64,000 nt of DNA from assembly GCF_032121415.1 (NCBI RefSeq), contig NZ_CP135079.1, positions 3,472,001 to 3,536,000 of the forward strand, read 5' to 3'. Positions 26,971-35,653 of the stretch are shown here, in pieces. The stretch is from Streptomyces parvus. GTDB taxonomy: Bacteria > Actinomycetota > Actinomycetes > Streptomycetales > Streptomycetaceae. Position 1 is the stretch's first letter. Every line of letters begins with the position of its first letter. Made by a program: the position numbers and the translations under genes. A model generated the notes under the pieces. It was not told the origin of the DNA and did not search any database. It saw only the letters and a list, made by a program, of their open reading frames with translations.

Positions 26971-27873
26971 ATGAACCCCCGTCTGAGCACCGTGATTCTT
27001 CCCGTCCACCGCTGGAACGAGGGCGGTCGCGACCGCTGGCGGCGCGCGGAGGAGCTGGGCTTCCACACGGCTTACACCTACGACCACCTGTCCTGGCGGA
27101 CCTTCCGGGACGGCCCGTGGTTCGGGGCCCTGCCCACGCTCACCGCCGCGGCGACGGCCACCGAGCGCCTGCGGCTGGGCACCCTCGTGACCTCGCCGAA
27201 CTTCCGCCACCCCGTCACGCTGGCCAAGGAGCTGATCTCCCTGGACGACATCTCGGGCGGCCGGATCACGCTCGGCATCGGAGCCGGAGGCAGCGGATTC
27301 GACGCCACCGCGCTGGGCCAGGATGCCTGGACCCCGCGCGAACGTGCCGACCGGTTCGCCGAGTTCGTAACCCTCCTGGACCGCCTGCTCACCGAGGACG
27401 CGGTGACCGAGCGCGGGACCTACTACACCGCGGACGAGGCCCGGAACATCCCCGGCTGTGTCCAGCGGCCCCGGCTGCCCTTCGCGGTCGCCGCCACCGG
27501 GCCGCGCGGGCTGAAGCTCGCCGCCCGCCACGGGCAGGCGTGGGTCACCACCGGCGACCCGAAGCTGTACGAGAACGGCACCCCGGAGGAGTCGCGGGCC
27601 GCGCTGCGGGCGCAGAGCGAGAAGTTCTCGGCGGCCTGCGCGGAGATCGGCCGGGACGCCTCGGAGCCGGACCGGATCCTGCTGACCGGCTTCACCCCGG
27701 ACCGCACCTCCCCGCTGGAGTCCGTGGACGCGTTCGTCGACTTCGCGGGACGCCACGCGGAGCTGGGCTTCACCGAGATCGTTCTCCACGCCCCGGTCCC
27801 GGACTCGGTCTTCGACGTCGACCCGAAGGTCTTCGAGCGCATCGCCACCGAGGCACCGGCGCAGCTGGCGTAG
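26971..27873 (+). CDS. LLM-class F420/FMN-dependent oxidoreductase
   Basis: A 300-residue luciferase-like TIM barrel. Seen are RRAEELGFHTAYTYDHLSWR (~25-44), RLGTLVTSPNFRHPVTLAKE (~68-87), ISGGRITLGIGAGGSGFDATALG (~93-115) and TPRERADRFAEFV. Actinobacterial members often use coenzyme F420 rather than FMN to reduce or oxidise small molecules; the substrate is unknown. It is flanked by divergent and convergent single genes, so it is its own unit, probably from a leaderless promoter. Confidence 0.9.
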   Translation: MNPRLSTVILPVHRWNEGGRDRWRRAEELGFHTAYTYDHLSWRTFRDGPWFGALPTLTAAATATERLRLGTLVTSPNFRHPVTLAKELISLDDISGGRITLGIGAGGSGFDATALGQDAWTPRERADRFAEFVTLLDRLLTEDAVTERGTYYTADEARNIPGCVQRPRLPFAVAATGPRGLKLAARHGQAWVTTGDPKLYENGTPEESRAALRAQSEKFSAACAEIGRDASEPDRILLTGFTPDRTSPLESVDAFVDFAGRHAELGFTEIVLHAPVPDSVFDVDPKVFERIATEAPAQLA

Positions 27874-27924
27874 GCCGAACGGCCCGGCCGGCGCAGGCCC
27901 GGCGGTTCCCGCTCCCGGGGCCCT

Positions 27925-28467
27925 TCAGCCGCGCAGGAGCAGGAAATTCGGCGGTACGGCGTCGGCGAGCCAGACACCGTTGGCGCTGACCCGGAAGACG
28001 TGCCCGGCACGGTGCATCGCGCCCGCGTCCACGGTGAGGACGAGGGGGCGGCCGCGGCGGGCGCCGACCCGGGTGGCCGTCTCCCGGTCGGGCGACAGGT
28101 GCACGTGGTGGCGGGTCATGGGGCGCAGGCCCTCGGCCCGGATCGCGTCCATCACCCGGGCGACCGTGCCGTGGTAGAGGTACGCGGGCGGTTCGGCCGG
28201 CGGCAGGTCCAGGTCCACGGAGACGGTGTGGCCCTGATGGGCGCGGATGCGGTCGCCGTCGACCGTGAAGCGGCGCTTGTCGTTGACGGCGACCACGTGG
28301 TCGAGCTCGGCGCGGCTGATGGTGAAGCCGTGGGAGGCCGCCGCGCTCAGCAGCGTCCCGACGCCGACCCAGCCGTTCTCGTCGAGCGTGATGCCGATGC
28401 GCTCCGGCTGGTGCCGCAGATGTTTCGAGAGGTACTTGGACACCTTGACGGTGCGACGTTCGTCCAT
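27925..28467 (-). CDS. kptA: RNA 2'-phosphotransferase, Tpt1/KptA family
   Basis: A 180-residue protein with the whole KptA signature: SKYLSKHLRHQPERIG at ~10-25, GWVGVGTLL, the RAELDHVVAVNDKRRF segment, YHGTVARVMDAIRAEGL, and HHVHLSPD. In yeast the enzyme removes the splice-junction 2'-phosphate from tRNA using NAD+, making ADP-ribose 1'',2''-cyclic phosphate. Its bacterial role is unclear since tRNA splicing of that type is absent. Length is typical. DnaA boxes lie in the gap on its upstream side. Confidence 0.94.
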   Translation of the reverse strand: MDERRTVKVSKYLSKHLRHQPERIGITLDENGWVGVGTLLSAAASHGFTISRAELDHVVAVNDKRRFTVDGDRIRAHQGHTVSVDLDLPPAEPPAYLYHGTVARVMDAIRAEGLRPMTRHHVHLSPDRETATRVGARRGRPLVLTVDAGAMHRAGHVFRVSANGVWLADAVPPNFLLLRG

Positions 28468-28549
28468 CCCGCCAGAGTGCCTGTGCGCGGTTCATCGGTG
28501 CATCCGGATTTCTTACAGGCTTCTTTTCGTCTTTCTCCGCGCCGATGTT

Positions 28550-28603
28550 TGATCCACAGCCAACTTGACTTATCCACAGGCTATTTGGCGTCTCTGTGGA
28601 CAA
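28550..28603. promoter_or_regulatory. Cluster of three DnaA boxes outside oriC
   Basis: TGATCCACA at 28550-28558 (one mismatch), a perfect TTATCCACA at 28570-28578, and a perfect TTGTCCACA on the minus strand at 28595-28603. They lie in the 148-bp gap between the kptA start and the 3' end of the MerR gene. Streptomyces DnaA prefers TTGTCCACA. Confidence 0.75.
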
Positions 28604-28615
28604 CCGGCGTTCAAT

Positions 28616-29575
28616 TCAGCCTTTTTCACCAACTTTGTTGGCTGTTGCGTGAGATGAGGCAAGTGCGTCCAAGGTGCGTGCCTGAACCTCGCGTTCGGCC
28701 GCTGCCGCGATGAACGCTGCCACCTGATCGGCGCCAACAAGTTTCTGCACAGCCTGCGTTGTCCGGCGCGGCAGGAGCACCGGGCGGGTCTCGCCCCCTT
28801 CGATGGGGCTTTCTTGGGCGCTCAGGTGGTGTTGCAGGTGCCGCGTGGCGAACAATCGCATAGCACGGGCTAGTTCGGCGTCCACCGTCTGCTGCGCGAG
28901 TGGCCGCAGGCGGCGCACCATCGACGTCGCCTCTGCCGCGTCGGCGTCGGTGGGCGGCCGGTGGCCCAGATAGCGGGCGAAGACGTGCTCGGTGGTGAAC
29001 TCCAGGAAACGGGAGGCTATGTGCTCGACCTGGCCGCGAAGTTCCCGCAGATGGCCGGAGATTGCCGTGAGCGGCACCCCGGCGGCGTGCAACTCGACCG
29101 CGACCGAAAGTTCTTGCGGACTCGGTACGAGGAACTCGTCGGCCTTGTCCGGGATCCGCTCCAGCACGCCGAGCGCCACGGCCTCCGCGATCGCCTCGTC
29201 GTCCTGCGCGCCGCCGAACTTCGCGTCCAGCTCCGTTCGGGTGATCCGGTCCGCCTCCTCGTCCGTCCACGGCCCCTGCACCTCCGCGACGAGCCCGAGC
29301 ACCCCGCCGAGCCCTCGCCCGGCGTCCCACGCCTCCAGCAACTCCTTGATGCTGGCCAGGGTGTAGCCCCGGTCGAGCAGGTCCGCGATCTGCCGCAGCC
29401 GGGCCAGATGGGCCTTGCGGTACACATTGGCCCGGCCACGCCGCTCGGGCGTCGGGAGCAGCCCCCGGTCCTGATAGGCACGGATCGTGCGTACCGTGGC
29501 CCCGCTGGCGTGCGCGAGGTCCTCGATCCGGTACTCGGGGGCTCCGGCCCCCGCTTCCGTCCGGGCCCCGGTCAC
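28616..29575 (-). CDS. MerR family transcriptional regulator
   Basis: A 319-residue regulator. The N-terminal MerR winged helix is at ~15-80 (YRIEDLAHASGATVRTIRAY, DRGLLPTPERRGRANVYRKA, LDRGYTLASIKELLEAW). The long C-terminal part is unusual for simple metal-sensing MerRs and lacks a Cys cluster, so an organic ligand is likely. GTG start (VTGARTEAGAG) overlaps the stop of the EphD-like gene upstream by 4 nt (GTGA), so the two are translationally coupled. Inference: it regulates its own operon. Confidence 0.9.
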   Translation of the reverse strand: MTGARTEAGAGAPEYRIEDLAHASGATVRTIRAYQDRGLLPTPERRGRANVYRKAHLARLRQIADLLDRGYTLASIKELLEAWDAGRGLGGVLGLVAEVQGPWTDEEADRITRTELDAKFGGAQDDEAIAEAVALGVLERIPDKADEFLVPSPQELSVAVELHAAGVPLTAISGHLRELRGQVEHIASRFLEFTTEHVFARYLGHRPPTDADAAEATSMVRRLRPLAQQTVDAELARAMRLFATRHLQHHLSAQESPIEGGETRPVLLPRRTTQAVQKLVGADQVAAFIAAAAEREVQARTLDALASSHATANKVGEKG

Positions 29576-31344
29576 AGCGGCGGCTTCAGCCGGGCGACGG
29601 AGCGCAGCGTCCCCGGGCTCAGCCGGGACAGCAACCGGGCGCCGCGCGCCTCCGGGGTCACCGGGACCACGGCCTGGTTGCGCACGACCGCCCGCAGGAT
29701 CGCGTCGGCGACCTTCTCCGGCGGGTAGTTGCGCCGGCCGTAGAGCCGGCTCGTCCGCTTCCGCAGCCGCTCCTCCTCCGCCGCGTCGACCCCGGCGAAC
29801 CGTGCGGTGGAGGTGATGTTGGTGTTGACGATGCCGGGGCATATCGCGCTCACGCCGATCGACTTCTCCGCCAACTCGGCCCGCAGGCACTCGCTGAGCA
29901 TCAGCACCGCCGCCTTCGACGTGCTGTACGCGGGCAGCACCCGGGAGGGCTGGAAGGCCGCGGCCGAAGCGGTGTTGACGATGTGGCCGCCCTGACCCCG
30001 GTCCGCCATCTGCTTGCCGAAGAACCGGCAGCCGTGGATGACTCCCCACAGATTGACGTCGAGGACCTTCTTCCACTCGTCGCTCGTGGTCTCCAGGAAG
30101 GACCCGGAGAGCCCGATCCCGGCGTTGTTGACCAGGACGTCGACGATTCCGTACTCGGCGGCGACCCGGGTGGCGAGCTTCTCCATCTCGGCCTCGTCGC
30201 TGACGTCCACGGCCTCGCCCCAGGCCGCGGGGGACCCGATCAGGCGCGCCATCTCCGCGGTGCGGGCGGCGCCCGCCGCGTCGCGGTCCACGGCCACGAT
30301 CCGGGCGCCCGCCTCGGCGAACGCGAACGCCGTGGCCCGCCCGATCCCGGAGGCCGCGCCCGTCACCAGGACCAGCTGACCGCCGAACCGCTCGGCATAG
30401 GGCCCCTGCGCCACCGCCCGCTGCACGGGCCCGCCGTCCCGCGCGGCGGACTCGTTCGCGGTGACGAACTCGTCGATCCAGGACGCGAGCTGGTCCGGCC
30501 GGGTGCGGGGCACCCAGTGCTTGGCCGGCAGCGAGCGGCGTACCAGCGTGGGGACCCAGTCCTCAAGTCCGTCGTAGAGCCGCTCGGAGAGGAAGGAGTC
30601 CCCGGTGGGGGTGATCAGCTGGACCGGTGCGTGGGCGTAGGCGTCCGGGCGGGGCCTGCTCAGCCGGGCACGGATGTTGTCGCGGTAGAGCCAGGCGCCG
30701 TGCGCCGCGTCGTTCGGCAGGGAGGCGGTGGGGTAGTCGCCGGCGGGGACCTTCTCCAGCCGCTCCAGGATCCCCGGCCAGCGCTTGCCGAGCGGCCCGC
30801 GCCAGGCGAGCTCCGGCAGGACGGGCGTGTGGAGCATGTACACGTACCAGGATTTCGCTCCCTGGCCGAGCAGTTGGCCCACCTTGCGCGGGGTGGGGCG
30901 GGCCATGCGGCGCTTGATCCAGTGCCCGAAGTGGTCGAGGGACGGCCCGGACATCGAGGTGAAGGAGGCGATCCGGCCCTCGGCCCGGCCGACCGTGACG
31001 AACTCCCAGGACTGGACGGACCCCCAGTCGTGACCGACCACGTGCACCGGCCGGTCCGGGCTGACCGTGTCGATCACGGCGAGGAAGTCATCGGTCAGCT
31101 TCTCCAGGGTGAAGCCGCCGCGCAGCGGCTTCGGGGCGGTGGACCTGCCGTGGCCCCGCACGTCGTACAGCACCACATGCCAGTGCTCGGCGAGGCGTAC
31201 GGCGACGTCCGACCAGACCTCCTTGCTGTCCGGATAGCCGTGGACCAGCACCACGGTCGGCCGGCCCGCGTCGCCCAGCTCGGCGACGCACAGCTCGACG
31301 CCTCCCGTACGCACGGTCCGCTCACGTGCCTGAGACAGATTCAC
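29572..31344 (-). CDS. EphD-like fusion of alpha/beta hydrolase and short-chain dehydrogenase
   Basis: A 590-residue two-domain protein. Residues ~1-290 are an alpha/beta hydrolase of the epoxide-hydrolase type (VVLVHGYPDSKEVW oxyanion loop; VVGHDWGSVQSW nucleophile Asp). Residues ~315-585 are an SDR (LVTGAASGIGRATAF cofactor loop; NNAGIGLSG; catalytic S...Y-x3-K in ASAAAFQPSRVLPAYSTSKA). The order and length match mycobacterial EphD, linked there to mycolate/lipid oxidation. Here the substrate may be an oxidised fatty acid. GTG start at 31344 overlaps the small upstream gene by 4 nt; the stop overlaps the MerR start. Confidence 0.9.
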   Translation of the reverse strand: MNLSQARERTVRTGGVELCVAELGDAGRPTVVLVHGYPDSKEVWSDVAVRLAEHWHVVLYDVRGHGRSTAPKPLRGGFTLEKLTDDFLAVIDTVSPDRPVHVVGHDWGSVQSWEFVTVGRAEGRIASFTSMSGPSLDHFGHWIKRRMARPTPRKVGQLLGQGAKSWYVYMLHTPVLPELAWRGPLGKRWPGILERLEKVPAGDYPTASLPNDAAHGAWLYRDNIRARLSRPRPDAYAHAPVQLITPTGDSFLSERLYDGLEDWVPTLVRRSLPAKHWVPRTRPDQLASWIDEFVTANESAARDGGPVQRAVAQGPYAERFGGQLVLVTGAASGIGRATAFAFAEAGARIVAVDRDAAGAARTAEMARLIGSPAAWGEAVDVSDEAEMEKLATRVAAEYGIVDVLVNNAGIGLSGSFLETTSDEWKKVLDVNLWGVIHGCRFFGKQMADRGQGGHIVNTASAAAFQPSRVLPAYSTSKAAVLMLSECLRAELAEKSIGVSAICPGIVNTNITSTARFAGVDAAEEERLRKRTSRLYGRRNYPPEKVADAILRAVVRNQAVVPVTPEARGARLLSRLSPGTLRSVARLKPPL

Positions 31345-31559
31345 GCCGCCACCTTCTCCTCGGCCCAGCGCCGCACATGCGGCAGATCGTCGTCCAGCCA
31401 GAAGGCGCTCTGCTCGGGGTCCCTGGAGTCGGTGACGACCAGGATCTCCTCGAACTTCGCGCCCGTACCCCGCGCAGGCGTAGGCGAGGCGCTGAACCTC
31501 TCTGAACCCCCCAGCTCCGGGGTCTCTGTGGCCTGCACTGCCTTGGCCAAGCCGGTCAT
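31341..31559 (-). CDS. Small hypothetical protein, first gene of the EphD/MerR operon
   Basis: A 72-residue frame with an unstructured-looking N-terminus and an acidic, helical C-terminus (KFEEILVVTDSRDPEQSAF, DDDLPHVRRWAEEKVAA). Its TGA overlaps the GTG of the EphD-like gene, which supports real translation and coupling. No family is recognised; it may be the remnant of a larger hydrolase. Without homologue data I hold it as probable only. Confidence 0.5.
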   Translation of the reverse strand: MTGLAKAVQATETPELGGSERFSASPTPARGTGAKFEEILVVTDSRDPEQSAFWLDDDLPHVRRWAEEKVAA

Positions 31560-31773
31560 GCCACCGTCCGTTCCCTGCCGTGTGCGGTACGCGCCCGTAA
31601 CGTGACACTGATGAATGTGACAATGTCCGACGGCTGCGTCAAGGGGTGTGCACGGCCTGTGGAAAACCCTGGCTCCGCGGCGGATCCACGACGCATCCCC
31701 CTACGGGCGTGTACACCTGGAGGCTGACGTGGATCCAACCGTCAGGGCTGACGACCCCTGTGGTCCGCGCCAC

Positions 31774-31779
31774 TAACGT
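31774..31779 (+). promoter_or_regulatory. Candidate leaderless -10 element (TAACGT) of the ABC operon
   Basis: TAACGT ends 7 nt before the GTG at 31787; there is no ribosome site in this interval. Confidence 0.4.
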
Positions 31780-31786
31780 CATTTCC

Positions 31787-32821
31787 GTGACAGCCGTAAT
31801 CGCTACCGAAGCCCTGAGCATGCGGTTCCCCCGGGTGACCGCGCTTGACCGGCTCACGTTGGACATCGGACCGGGTGTGACCGGTCTGGTGGGTTCCAAC
31901 GGAGCCGGCAAGTCCACACTGATCAAGATCCTGCTGGGTCTCTCCCCCGCCACCGAAGGCCGGGCCGCGGTGCTCGGGCTCGACGTCGCGACCAGCGGCG
32001 CCGCCATCCGGGAACGGGTGGGATACATGCCCGAGCACGACTGCCTGCCGCCCGACGTCTCGGCGACGGAGTTCGTCGTGCACATGGCGCGCATGTCGGG
32101 GCTGCCGCCCACGGCGGCCCGCGAACGGACGGCCGACACCCTGCGCCACGTCGGCCTCTACGAGGAGCGCTACCGCCCCATCGGCGGCTACTCGACCGGC
32201 ATGAAGCAGCGGGTGAAGCTGGCCCAGGCGCTGGTCCACGACCCCCAGCTGGTCCTGCTCGACGAGCCGACCAACGGCCTCGACCCGGTCGGCCGGGACG
32301 AGATGCTCGGGCTGATCCGGCGGATCCACACCGACTTCGGCATCTCCGTGCTGGTGACCTCGCACCTCCTCGGCGAGCTGGAACGCACCTGCGACCACGT
32401 CGTCGTCATCGACGGCGGAACGCTCCTGCGCTCCAGCTCCACCAGCGACTTCACCCAGACCACCGCGACCCTCGCGGTCGAGGTGACCGACAGCGACACC
32501 CACCCCGACGGCACCGGTGCGCTGCGCAAGGTCCTCACCGACGCCGGGGTCACGCTCATCGGCCACGACGGGATCGACACGGAGGGGCTGCCGGGCGCGG
32601 GCCACATCCTGCTGATCGAGGCGACGGGCGAGGAGACGTACGACGTGGTCCGCGACAGCGTCGCCGGGCTCGGGCTCGGCCTGGTCCGCATGGAACAGCG
32701 CCGCCACCAGATCGCCGAGGTCTTCCGTACCGAACAGGGCGCGGCGCAGGCCGCCGCCGTCCCGGCCGCCGCCACCGCCGCGGCCGTCCAGCAGAAGGGA
32801 AGCGGTCGCGATGAGCACTGA
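31787..32821 (+). CDS. ABC transporter ATP-binding protein (ABC-2 system, first)
   Basis: A 344-residue ATPase with Walker A in GLVGSNGAGKSTLIKILLG (~37-55), the Q-loop in GYMPEHDCLPPDVSATEFV, signature YSTGMKQRVKLAQAL, Walker B LVLLDEPTNGLDP, and switch His in VLVTSHLLGELE. A C-terminal regulatory extension of ~110 residues ends in an Ala-rich tail. GTG start (VTAVIATEALSMRF), probably leaderless. It overlaps the permease gene by 11 nt. It opens an ATPase-permease-ATPase-permease operon whose substrate is unknown. Confidence 0.93.
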   Translation: MTAVIATEALSMRFPRVTALDRLTLDIGPGVTGLVGSNGAGKSTLIKILLGLSPATEGRAAVLGLDVATSGAAIRERVGYMPEHDCLPPDVSATEFVVHMARMSGLPPTAARERTADTLRHVGLYEERYRPIGGYSTGMKQRVKLAQALVHDPQLVLLDEPTNGLDPVGRDEMLGLIRRIHTDFGISVLVTSHLLGELERTCDHVVVIDGGTLLRSSSTSDFTQTTATLAVEVTDSDTHPDGTGALRKVLTDAGVTLIGHDGIDTEGLPGAGHILLIEATGEETYDVVRDSVAGLGLGLVRMEQRRHQIAEVFRTEQGAAQAAAVPAAATAAAVQQKGSGRDEH

Positions 32822-33719
32822 GACCAAGGCCGCGGCCGGGGGCGACGCCTCCCGGATCCACAACATCGGCTACCGCTCCTACGACGGACCGCGGCTCGGC
32901 CGGGCGTACGCCCGCCGCTCCCTGTTCTCGCAGACCCTGCGGGGCTCCTTCGGACTGGGCCGTTCCGCCAAGTCCAAGGTGCTGCCCATGCTGCTGTTCG
33001 GCGTGATGGCGCTGGTCGCGGCGATTCTGGTGGCGGTCTCCATGGCCGCGCCCGACGCCAGCAAGCTGGTGGTCAAGTACACCTCGTACGCGATCTACCT
33101 CCAGGCCGTCATCGGCCTCTTCATCGCCGCCCAGGCCCCGCAGGCGGTATCCAGGGACCTCCGCTTCAAGAGCGTCCCCCTGTACTTCTCGCGGCCGATC
33201 GAACACGCCGACTACGTGATCGCGAAGTTCGCCGCCACCGCCTCCGCGCTCTTCATCCTCACCGGTGCGCCGCTGCTCATCCTCTATGTGGGCTCTCTGC
33301 TCGCGAAGTTCGACTTCGCCGATCAGACCAAGTGGTTCGGCCAGGGGCTGGTGTCGGTGGCGCTGCTGTCCGTGCTGTTCGCCGGGCTCGGCCTGGTGAT
33401 GGCCGCCCTCACCCCGCGGCGCGGCTTCGGCGTCGCCGCGGTGATCGCCCTCCTGACCATCACCTACGGCGCCGTCTCCACGGTCCAGGCCATCGCCTGG
33501 GAGACCGGGTCGGAAGGCGCCGTGCAGTGGCTCGGCCTCTTCTCGCCGATCACCCTGATCGACGGCGTCCAGACCGCGTTCCTCGGCGCGACCTCCGCCT
33601 TCCCCGGAGGGGAAGGCCCCGGCGCCGGAGTCGGCGTGGTCTACCTGATCGTTGTTCTCGCGCTCGTCGCCGGCTCGTACGCCGTCCTGATGCGCCGCTA
33701 CCGGAGGGTCGGGCTGTGA
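32811..33719 (+). CDS. ABC-2 type permease
   Basis: A 302-residue membrane protein. After a soluble N-terminus (IHNIGYRSYDGPRLGRAYARR) come about six helices, starting with VLPMLLFGVMALVAAILVAV, with SRDLRFKSVPLYFSRPIEHADYVIAK as the loop typical of ABC-2 permeases (compare NosY). It overlaps the upstream ATPase by 11 nt and the downstream ATPase by 4 nt (GTGA), which indicates balanced, coupled synthesis. Confidence 0.9.
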   Translation: MSTETKAAAGGDASRIHNIGYRSYDGPRLGRAYARRSLFSQTLRGSFGLGRSAKSKVLPMLLFGVMALVAAILVAVSMAAPDASKLVVKYTSYAIYLQAVIGLFIAAQAPQAVSRDLRFKSVPLYFSRPIEHADYVIAKFAATASALFILTGAPLLILYVGSLLAKFDFADQTKWFGQGLVSVALLSVLFAGLGLVMAALTPRRGFGVAAVIALLTITYGAVSTVQAIAWETGSEGAVQWLGLFSPITLIDGVQTAFLGATSAFPGGEGPGAGVGVVYLIVVLALVAGSYAVLMRRYRRVGL

Positions 33720-34627
33720 CCACCATCGAGATCGACCACACCTCGCGCTGGTTCGGCAACGTGGTCGCCGTCAACGACGTCTCCATGACCGTGGGCCCCG
33801 GCGTCACCGGACTCCTCGGCCCGAACGGCGCCGGAAAGTCCACCCTCATCAACATGATGGGCGGATTCCTCGCCCCCTCGACCGGGAAGGTCACGCTCGA
33901 CGGCCGGACGATCTGGCGCAACGAGGCCGTCTACAAGGAGATCGGCATCGTCCCGGAGCGGGAAGGGATGTACGACTTCCTCACCGGCAAGGAATTCGTC
34001 GTCGCCAACGCCGAACTCCAGGGTCTGGGCGGGGCCGAGGCGCAGAGGGCGCTCGCCACGGTCCAGATGGAGTACGCGCAGGACCGCAAGATCGCCACGT
34101 ACAGCAAGGGCATGCGCCAGCGCGTGAAGATGGCCTCCGCGCTGGTCCACGAGCCCTCGGTGCTGCTCCTGGACGAACCGTTCAACGGAATGGACCCGCG
34201 CCAGCGGATGCAGCTGATGGAGCTGCTGCGGCGGATGGGTGCCGAAGGCCGCACGGTCCTGTTCTCCTCGCACATCCTCGAAGAGGTCGAGCAACTGGCC
34301 TCGCACATCGAGGTGATCGTGGCGGGCCGGCACGCCGCCTCCGGAGACTTCCGCAAGATCCGCCGGCTGATGAAGGACCGGCCGCACCGCTATCTGGTGC
34401 GCTCCAGCGACGACCGGGCCCTCGCGGCCGCGCTCATCGCCGACCCCTCCACGGCGGGCATCGAGGTCGACCTGACCGAGAAGGCGCTGCGCATCCAGGC
34501 CGTCGACTTCGGGCGGTTCACCGAACTGCTGCCGAAGGTCGCCCGTGAGCAGGGCATCCGGCTGCTCACCGTCTCGCCGTCCGACGAGTCCCTCGAATCG
34601 GTCTTTTCCTATCTCGTAGCGGCCTGA
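33716..34627 (+). CDS. ABC transporter ATP-binding protein (second)
   Basis: A 303-residue ATPase: Walker A LLGPNGAGKSTLINMMGG, GIVPEREGMYDFLTGKEF around the Q-loop, signature YSKGMRQRVKMASALV, Walker B VLLLDEPFNGMDP, and His in LFSSHILEEVEQ. The C-terminal ~80 residues form the short domain usual in drug/lantibiotic exporters. GTG start overlaps the permease stop. It pairs with the permease that follows, so the operon likely makes two permease/ATPase pairs or one heteromeric transporter. Confidence 0.93.
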   Translation: MTTIEIDHTSRWFGNVVAVNDVSMTVGPGVTGLLGPNGAGKSTLINMMGGFLAPSTGKVTLDGRTIWRNEAVYKEIGIVPEREGMYDFLTGKEFVVANAELQGLGGAEAQRALATVQMEYAQDRKIATYSKGMRQRVKMASALVHEPSVLLLDEPFNGMDPRQRMQLMELLRRMGAEGRTVLFSSHILEEVEQLASHIEVIVAGRHAASGDFRKIRRLMKDRPHRYLVRSSDDRALAAALIADPSTAGIEVDLTEKALRIQAVDFGRFTELLPKVAREQGIRLLTVSPSDESLESVFSYLVAA

Positions 34628-34657
34628 GTAGTGGCCTGAAAGGAGCTGTGCACCGTC

Positions 34658-35377
34658 ATGTACGACCCCACAGTCGCCCGGCTCACCTACCGGGCCCTGC
34701 TCGGCCGGCGCCGGGCCGCCATCCTGTTCGTCCTGCCCGCCCTGCTGCTGCTCATCGCCGCGGCCGTGCGCATGTTCGCCGGGGCCGACGACCAGATCGC
34801 CTCGAACGTCCTCGGCGGCTTCGCCATCGCCACGATGGTGCCGCTGATCGGCGTGATCGCGGGCACCGGGGCGATCGGCCCCGAGATCGACGACGGCTCG
34901 ATCGTCTACCTGCTCGCCAAGCCGGTGAAGCGGCCCACGATCATCTTCACCAAGCTGATCGTGGCCATCGCGGTGACCATGGTGTTCTCGGCGCTGCCGA
35001 CGCTGCTCGCGGGGCTGATCCTCAACGGCAACGGCCAGCAGATCGCGGTCGCCTACACGATCGCGGCACTGGTCGCCTCGATCGCCTACAGCGCCCTGTT
35101 CCTGCTGCTCGGCACGGTCAGCCGGCACGCGGTCGTCCTCGGCCTGGTCTACGCGCTGGTCTGGGAGGCCCTCTTCGGCAGCCTGGTGGCCGGTGCGCGG
35201 ACGCTCAGCGTCCAGCAGTGGTCCCTGGCGGTGGCCCAGAAGGTCGCGGGCGACGGCGCGGTGACCTCGGAGGTCGGCCTGCCGCTCGCCACGGTCCTGC
35301 TGGTCGTCGTCACGGCCGCCGCCACCTGGTACGCGGGCCAGAAGCTGCGGGCGCTGAAGCTGGCGGGCGAGGAGTGA
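34658..35377 (+). CDS. ABC-2 type permease (last gene of operon)
   Basis: A 239-residue membrane protein with about six helices (AAILFVLPALLLLIAAAVRM onward) and the loop GPEIDDGSIVYLLAKPVKRPTIIFTK, the same design as the first permease. GGAGCTG precedes the ATG, 30 bp after the ATPase stop. An 18-bp hairpin terminator follows. Confidence 0.9.
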   Translation: MYDPTVARLTYRALLGRRRAAILFVLPALLLLIAAAVRMFAGADDQIASNVLGGFAIATMVPLIGVIAGTGAIGPEIDDGSIVYLLAKPVKRPTIIFTKLIVAIAVTMVFSALPTLLAGLILNGNGQQIAVAYTIAALVASIAYSALFLLLGTVSRHAVVLGLVYALVWEALFGSLVAGARTLSVQQWSLAVAQKVAGDGAVTSEVGLPLATVLLVVVTAAATWYAGQKLRALKLAGEE

Positions 35378-35407
35378 GGCTCCCGGCCTGAGCCCACCGC
35401 TGCGTCC

Positions 35408-35449
35408 CGACGACCCCCGCCCTTGTCCTGGCAAGGGCGGGGGTCGTCG
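35408..35449 (+). terminator. Terminator of the ABC operon
   Basis: Perfect 18-bp stem (35408-35425 with 35432-35449) and a 6-nt loop, 31 bp after the last stop codon. Confidence 0.88.
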
Positions 35450-35653
35450 TATGACCGGACAGACGTGTGCGTGCCATTGTTTATCGGGTCGTTGAGCACG
35501 GTGCGTGGAGGCAACTGGAATCCGTGGCGTCGTAGCGATCGTGAAATCGGGGAATGCCGGCACCGGGTGAGGCTCAGCCGCCCGGGGTGTGGGCCGTCCT
35601 CGTCATTCCCTCGTACGAAGGCATACCCATGCCCACGGAAGTCGCCCCTTGTC

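Noticed and set aside
28616..30076. A longer MerR protein extending into the EphD-like gene
   Set aside because: The extra N-terminus overlaps the SDR domain in another frame and lacks family features; the GTGA overlap start at 29575 is standard.
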